A stretch of 64,000 bases of DNA from Orthonyx spaldingii (Eukaryota; Chordata; Aves; Passeriformes; Orthonychidae). Positions 61,801 to 64,000 of this stretch are shown here, piece by piece. Numbering within the stretch: position 1 is the first letter of the stretch; each line of letters starts with the position of its first letter. The notes below the pieces were generated by a model. It was not told where the DNA came from and did no database searches. It saw only the letters and a list, made by a program, of their open reading frames with translations. The position numbers were made by a program, and so were the translations under genes. The DNA is taken from contig VZTJ01005217.1 in assembly GCA_013397795.1 (NCBI GenBank), positions 630,652-694,651 of the forward strand, written 5' to 3'.

Positions 61801-63527
61801 GTGGTTCCTGCAACTTGTTTGTTTGTTAAGTAATAACACAGGATAATTATATCTTTAAATCTCTGCTTAATGCATACCTATTCAGAAAAGCACTTGAGCT
61901 CAAGGTTACATTCCAGGGTGTTCAAGAAGTTTGTGTGTTTAAAGTTAAATCGTTTAAGAAGTTTGTGTGTTTAAAGTTAAATATTTGCTGAATCACTCTG
62001 TAGTTCCATTCAAGGCAAGGATAGATATTTTGATACCTTGGTACCATGCAAGTTATTTATTCTGATCTTCAAATATTTGCACAGATAATAGTTTAAACAT
62101 CCTTTTGAGTTTGAAAGTTCTGAAAGAGTAGATGTATTGAGGCCTGGTTGATCATCATAATGCTGTATTTGGGTTTTTTATCAGCAAGTTTGCTAGTTTT
62201 GTGACATGTCCTTAAAGAGAATTTGAAAGAATGGGCAGTGAAGGTTCTTGCAAGTGGCTTGATAGCACCACTTTTTTGTACTTTGCTTAGTTAGCTCCTG
62301 ATATGAGAGATGGCTTTTTAATTTGCAACAGCTTTGCCAGCCTTTAGCCATTTGATCTAAGATTTTTGTTGTGCAGCCTAAGTACTTCAAGTGTTTTTAA
62401 GAATAAGACAACGAGAGTGATGTCATTTCTTAAGGCATTTCTTTTTTCCCATTGAACATGTAGATAAAATCATTGCATTCCTTCAGAAGAAGAAGCCTAT
62501 AATGTTTAATTTCTGCCAAATCCACTTTTCTTGATGGGAAGACATCCTGCTGACAATATTTTCCCCTTTTAGTATGTCATGTGTAGGGATCACATTGCCG
62601 AGGTGGTGCCTTATAATGGGCATTTTACTTTCTCTTAAGATCTAGGAAATCACCCACCAGTGCTCGTATCAGTCTGACTGGTGTTGTGTTAAGGTTACAA
62701 AATCAAGTGTTAAAAACCTCTGCACTATTTTTGTGGTTGAGGGCTGTCCTAGGATTTGGCCATTTCCATTAACATGCTGTGTGGCAGATTTTATAACATA
62801 GAAATGAACTTCTAGCATATTTCTTGTATGCCACTGAGAAGTATGCTTATCTTCTGTGCAGTATATGTTATGTTTTATTGCTAGGTAGGGAATTTGATGC
62901 TGAGACTGTCAATATTCCCCAGTCATGGGACAGTGGCCATCACATGGTTAATTTAATGCTGTCAGCGTGGTGTTTGACACAATTTTATTGAGTAGTCAAA
63001 TGAACTGTGGAGCAGGTGACATAATAGATTCATTCAACAGGTTTTGATGTCAGTCTTTGCTAACACATGGCAAAGAACAGTTTAGTATCCTGAAGCTGTT
63101 ACAATGATGCTTTTCTGTCCTAAAGATGATAGTGAAAGTGCAGAAAAAACTGAGAGCAGTGGGGAGTTCTGTTCCTTGTGTTTAAGTAGATGCACAGTGA
63201 TAAGAGAAATCAGGTAGTACTGCACTAAATATGCACTTTAGAAGGGGATGAGGTTAAATACTTTTGTTGCACTTTAATGAGTAAAGACACTGGGAGATTG
63301 TCTTGTGCTGACTAATTCTTAACAGCTCTCACTGTGATGGCAGGTGACTCGGAGATTCCCAGATGAAATACTGGAGATCAAAATGAATGGCTTACTGTGG
63401 CTTGTTCTCCCCAGGGCTTGATGGATTGTTTTGATTCTCACTTGGACACCCTTCAGTCATTCAAGAATGAAGATGAGAAGAATATGCCACTAGTCTTGCC
63501 TGAAAAATTAGAGGAAATGAAGAGAAG
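43797..63527 (+). CDS. SYNE2: Nesprin-2 (SYNE2), N-terminal part; 12 coding exons, 3' incomplete
   Basis: Nesprin-2 is a giant outer-nuclear-membrane protein of the LINC complex. Its N-terminal paired CH domains bind F-actin, its spectrin-repeat rod spans the cytoplasm, and its C-terminal KASH segment (outside this window) binds SUN proteins. Joining 43797-43875, 53412-53473, 54408-54503, 54782-54859, 54953-55045, 56221-56402, 58015-58211, 58672-58772, 59524-59625, 60368-60505, 61378-61542 and 63415-63527 gives 1406 nt in one open frame, 468 codons plus 2 nt. CH1 is about residues 31-136 (start QKKTFTSWIN, core LLLDLLEVLSG). A Ser/Lys-rich linker follows, then CH2 at about 183-288 (ATKALLLWAKEQC, VTDFKSSWRSGLAFLAII, DEKSIMTYVAQFLQYSK) and the first spectrin-like helices. 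I recognised it by close agreement with mammalian nesprin-2 as remembered, e.g. KLINIHV and IPRLLEPEDVD; no alignment was run. The paralogue SYNE1 is the main alternative, but the linker and rod start match nesprin-2 better. Confidence 0.96.
43876..53411 (+). other. SYNE2: SYNE2 intron 2 (about 9.5 kb)
   Basis: It runs from GTAAGT at 43876 to tttcccag at 53411. Both strands were read. I see short open frames without recognisable domains, a long T-run near 51992 and a C-rich junction beside it, and a weak 'ctctgtgattctgtgtgat' tail near 46420 that could be a decayed CR1 end. Nothing else was supported. Confidence 0.7.
53412..53473 (+). CDS. SYNE2: SYNE2 exon 3, start of CH1
   Basis: The acceptor is tttcccag|TTCAG and the donor GCAAAG|GTAAGT. 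It is 62 nt, completes the split codon from exon 2 and ends in phase 0 (residues 27-47). It carries the CH-domain entry motif QKKTFTSWINSILAK, the first actin-contact helix of type-1 CH domains. Confidence 0.95.
54408..54503 (+). CDS. SYNE2: SYNE2 exon 4, CH1 core
   Basis: The acceptor is ccttgcag|CATACC and the donor CATCTG|GTAAGA. It is 96 nt, phase 0 to 0, residues 48-79. It contains the conserved CH signature DLYTDIQQGHLLLDLLEVLS, typical of the central CH helix. Confidence 0.96.
54782..54859 (+). CDS. SYNE2: SYNE2 exon 5, CH1
   Basis: The acceptor follows a 16-T tract (ttgctttgcag|CCACGG) and the donor is AGATCA|GTGAGT. It is 78 nt, phase 0 to 0, residues 80-105, including FNTFQCRSNIENALTFLK, a CH1 helix seen in nesprins and other spectrin-superfamily proteins. 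Confidence 0.96.
54953..55045 (+). CDS. SYNE2: SYNE2 exon 6, end of CH1
   Basis: The acceptor is cccctctttag|CTGAAG and the donor TTTCAT|GTAAGT. It is 93 nt, phase 0 to 0, residues 106-136. It carries the CH1 C-terminal motif LINIHVADIIEGKPSIVLGL followed by IWTIIFHFH. Intron 6 (55046-56220, about 1.2 kb) shows poly-T tracts near 55261 and 55429 and no other recognised element. Confidence 0.96.
56221..56402 (+). CDS. SYNE2: SYNE2 exon 7, CH1-CH2 linker and start of CH2
   Basis: The acceptor is ttctctgatag|ATTGAA and the donor TTCACT|GTAAGT. It is 182 nt, phase 0 to 2, residues 137-196 plus two bases. The linker is rich in Ser and Lys (about residues 155-177), with a basic stretch RSAKKSAKIK just before the first CH2 helix (MSATKALLLWAKEQC). 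The linker is the most divergent part of the actin-binding domain here. Confidence 0.95.
57823..57880. repeat. 32-bp-period tandem duplication in intron 7
   Basis: The unit beginning ggctgttttgttgtctg at 57823 recurs at 57855 as ggctgtgttgttgtctg, followed by similar 'ccttgtg'/'cctgtgg' sequence. It lies about 135 bases upstream of the exon 8 acceptor. Confidence 0.85.
58015..58211 (+). CDS. SYNE2: SYNE2 exon 8, CH2 core
   Basis: The acceptor is cttttgggatag|GCATGG, with a poor polypyrimidine tract, and the donor is CCTGAAG|GTAAAT. It is 197 nt, phase 2 to 1, residues 197-262. It contains VTDFKSSWRSGLAFLAIIQ, the CH2 hallmark, then ENLKEAFRIAELELNIPRLL. Intron 7 before it (56403-58014) holds a 32-base tandem duplication at 57823. 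Confidence 0.95.
58672..58772 (+). CDS. SYNE2: SYNE2 exon 9, end of CH2
   Basis: The acceptor is ggctctcgtag|ATGTTG and the donor GTGCAG|GTATGT. It is 101 nt, phase 1 to 0, residues 263-296. DVDIVNPDEKSIMTYVAQFL is the terminal CH2 motif, shared by nesprins and other spectrin-superfamily actin-binding domains. Intron 9 (58773-59523) shows nothing notable. Confidence 0.96.
59524..59625 (+). CDS. SYNE2: SYNE2 exon 10, start of helical rod
   Basis: The acceptor is aattaccag|GAAAAA and the donor TACAAA|GTAAGT. It is 102 nt, phase 0 to 0, residues 297-330. It is charged and helical (EKVREAMGWLAAQEKKLAKL), matching the first rod helix after the nesprin-2 actin-binding domain. Intron 10 (59626-60367) shows no recognised element. 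Confidence 0.95.
60368..60505 (+). CDS. SYNE2: SYNE2 exon 11, spectrin-like rod
   Basis: The acceptor is tcatccctag|GAAATG and the donor TCTCAG|GTCAGA. It is 138 nt, phase 0 to 0, residues 331-376, including MMSFMETFNQEKTPFLPVLS and the W-containing helix MREEWDKVISQ. Intron 11 (60506-61377) shows no recognised element. Confidence 0.95.
61378..61542 (+). CDS. SYNE2: SYNE2 exon 12, spectrin-like rod
   Basis: The acceptor is ttccttttaaag|ATTAAC, with an AAAG-type 3' site, and the donor is TTTAAG|GTATGC. It is 165 nt, phase 0 to 0, residues 377-431. It contains INEWKAKLDQMLPSPLDSIE followed by AWLQEVERLQAEDL, a spectrin-repeat A-helix with the conserved Trp. Confidence 0.95.
61543..63414 (+). 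other. SYNE2: SYNE2 intron 12 (about 1.9 kb)
   Basis: It runs from GTATGC to tctccccag. It is AT-rich and contains a 32-base tandem duplication at 61924-61982. No repeat family or hidden exon was recognised. Confidence 0.75.
61924..61982. repeat. 32-bp-period perfect tandem duplication in intron 12
   Basis: A 27-base unit starting aagaagtttgtgtg and ending aaagttaaat is present at 61924-61950 and again, identically, at 61956-61982, separated by cgttt. The identity suggests a recent duplication. Confidence 0.95.
63415..63527 (+). CDS. SYNE2: SYNE2 exon 13, spectrin-like rod; last exon in window
   Basis: The acceptor is gttctccccag|GGCTTG. The predicted donor AGAGAAG|GTTGTG is weak (GTTGTG instead of GTAAGT) but is fixed by homology: the reading frame ends in PEKLEEMKRR, where the remembered nesprin-2 sequence continues with another residue. 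It is 113 nt, phase 0 to 2, residues 432-468. Reading straight through the donor gives one more codon and then TGA at 63532-63534. Confidence 0.9.
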
Positions 63528-64000
63528 GTTGTGATGCTCAAATTCCCTCTACTTTGTGTTTTATTCTAGCTCTGCTATTGACTTGCTCTTCGTTTCTGAA
63601 CAGAGCACATAATTTATCCATGCCTTGCAGAAAAAGAGCATTTTCAACCTAAGCACAGGCTGGCTGTCGAGTGGAGCAGGCAGGGATCTCCCATTGGTCC
63701 AATGAATGTTTAATTATGTGTACAAAGTGGAGCTCATTAACAGGACCTTTTCAGATGCCCTTTGCTAGTGGGGATAGGAAACAACCACTAGGGATAGGAA
63801 ACTTGAATATTTTGAATGTAAAAATTTCCCTGGTGGTGGGGATTCTCTAAATTTTAATTTCCACCTTTAAAAATCACTGTGATCTATAGCTTGTACTACC
63901 CCAAAGATCTGTTGGAGGATATTTGCAAAAATGGTCAGTGAATCTGTATTCATAACCTGACTTGCTTTGACATACAGATGGCAGATGCCCCTTTTTTGGG
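63528..64000 (+). other. SYNE2: Start of SYNE2 intron 13
   Basis: This is intronic sequence to the window edge. It contains one short direct duplication (63771-63802). No further exon was recognised before 64000. Confidence 0.7.
63771..63802. repeat. 12-base direct repeat, period 20
   Basis: GGGATAGGAAAC occurs at 63771-63782 and 63791-63802, each preceded by a cta-containing sequence. It is a small duplication in intron 13. Confidence 0.9.

Noticed and set aside
43797..63527. SYNE1 (nesprin-1) instead of SYNE2
   Set aside because: The DDLH leader, CH1 text, linker and rod-start text fit nesprin-2 much better than nesprin-1 as I recall them; a protein search would settle it.
1..64000. CRISPR arrays, tRNA genes, bacterial-type operons or an unknown multigene system
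   Set aside because: No spaced identical repeats, no tRNA-like boxes and no runs of adjacent coding frames. The window is a spliced vertebrate gene plus intergenic DNA.

Overview
This window is vertebrate nuclear DNA, most likely from a bird. The evidence is a low density of interspersed repeats that are nearly all CR1 LINE 3' ends (recognisable by the 'gttggaagggacct' and 'gattctgtgattct' signatures), compact introns with consensus splice sites, and a GC-rich CpG-island promoter holding a 315-base assembly gap, which is typical of bird short-read assemblies. I cannot name the species.

One protein-coding gene can be supported: the 5' part of SYNE2 (nesprin-2 giant) on the + strand. A CpG island at about 25,940-26,940 is its probable promoter and non-coding first exon, with a consensus donor at 26,870/26,871. 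After a first intron of about 16.9 kb, the ATG lies in exon 2 at 43,797, with good Kozak context and an in-frame stop upstream. Twelve coding exons (exon 2 to exon 13) are in the window, and their splice phases fit at every junction. They encode about 468 residues: the paired calponin-homology actin-binding domain (CH1 about 31-136, CH2 about 183-288) and the start of the helical spectrin-repeat rod. The gene runs off the right end. The C-terminal rod and KASH membrane anchor are outside the window.

Layout: 1-25,940 is intergenic, with no recognisable gene, several CR1 fragments, and some candidate regulatory DNA. The best candidates are a homeobox/palindrome cluster at 14.4-15.7 kb and an RFX-like palindrome at 25,047. 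25,940-26,870 is the promoter and exon 1. 26,871-43,759 is intron 1, with a second CpG-rich patch at 35.6-35.9 kb, a TATA/MEF2-type element at 31,872, two CR1 copies and a candidate extra 5'UTR exon at 43,316. 43,760-63,527 holds exons 2-13, and 63,528-64,000 is the start of intron 13.

I found no CRISPR array, tRNA, rRNA, intact transposon or unknown multigene system. The items worth a second look are regulatory: perfect inverted repeats carrying homeodomain or RFX half-sites, possible alternative promoters or exons, and a weak exon-13 donor that would give an actin-binding-domain-only protein if read through.
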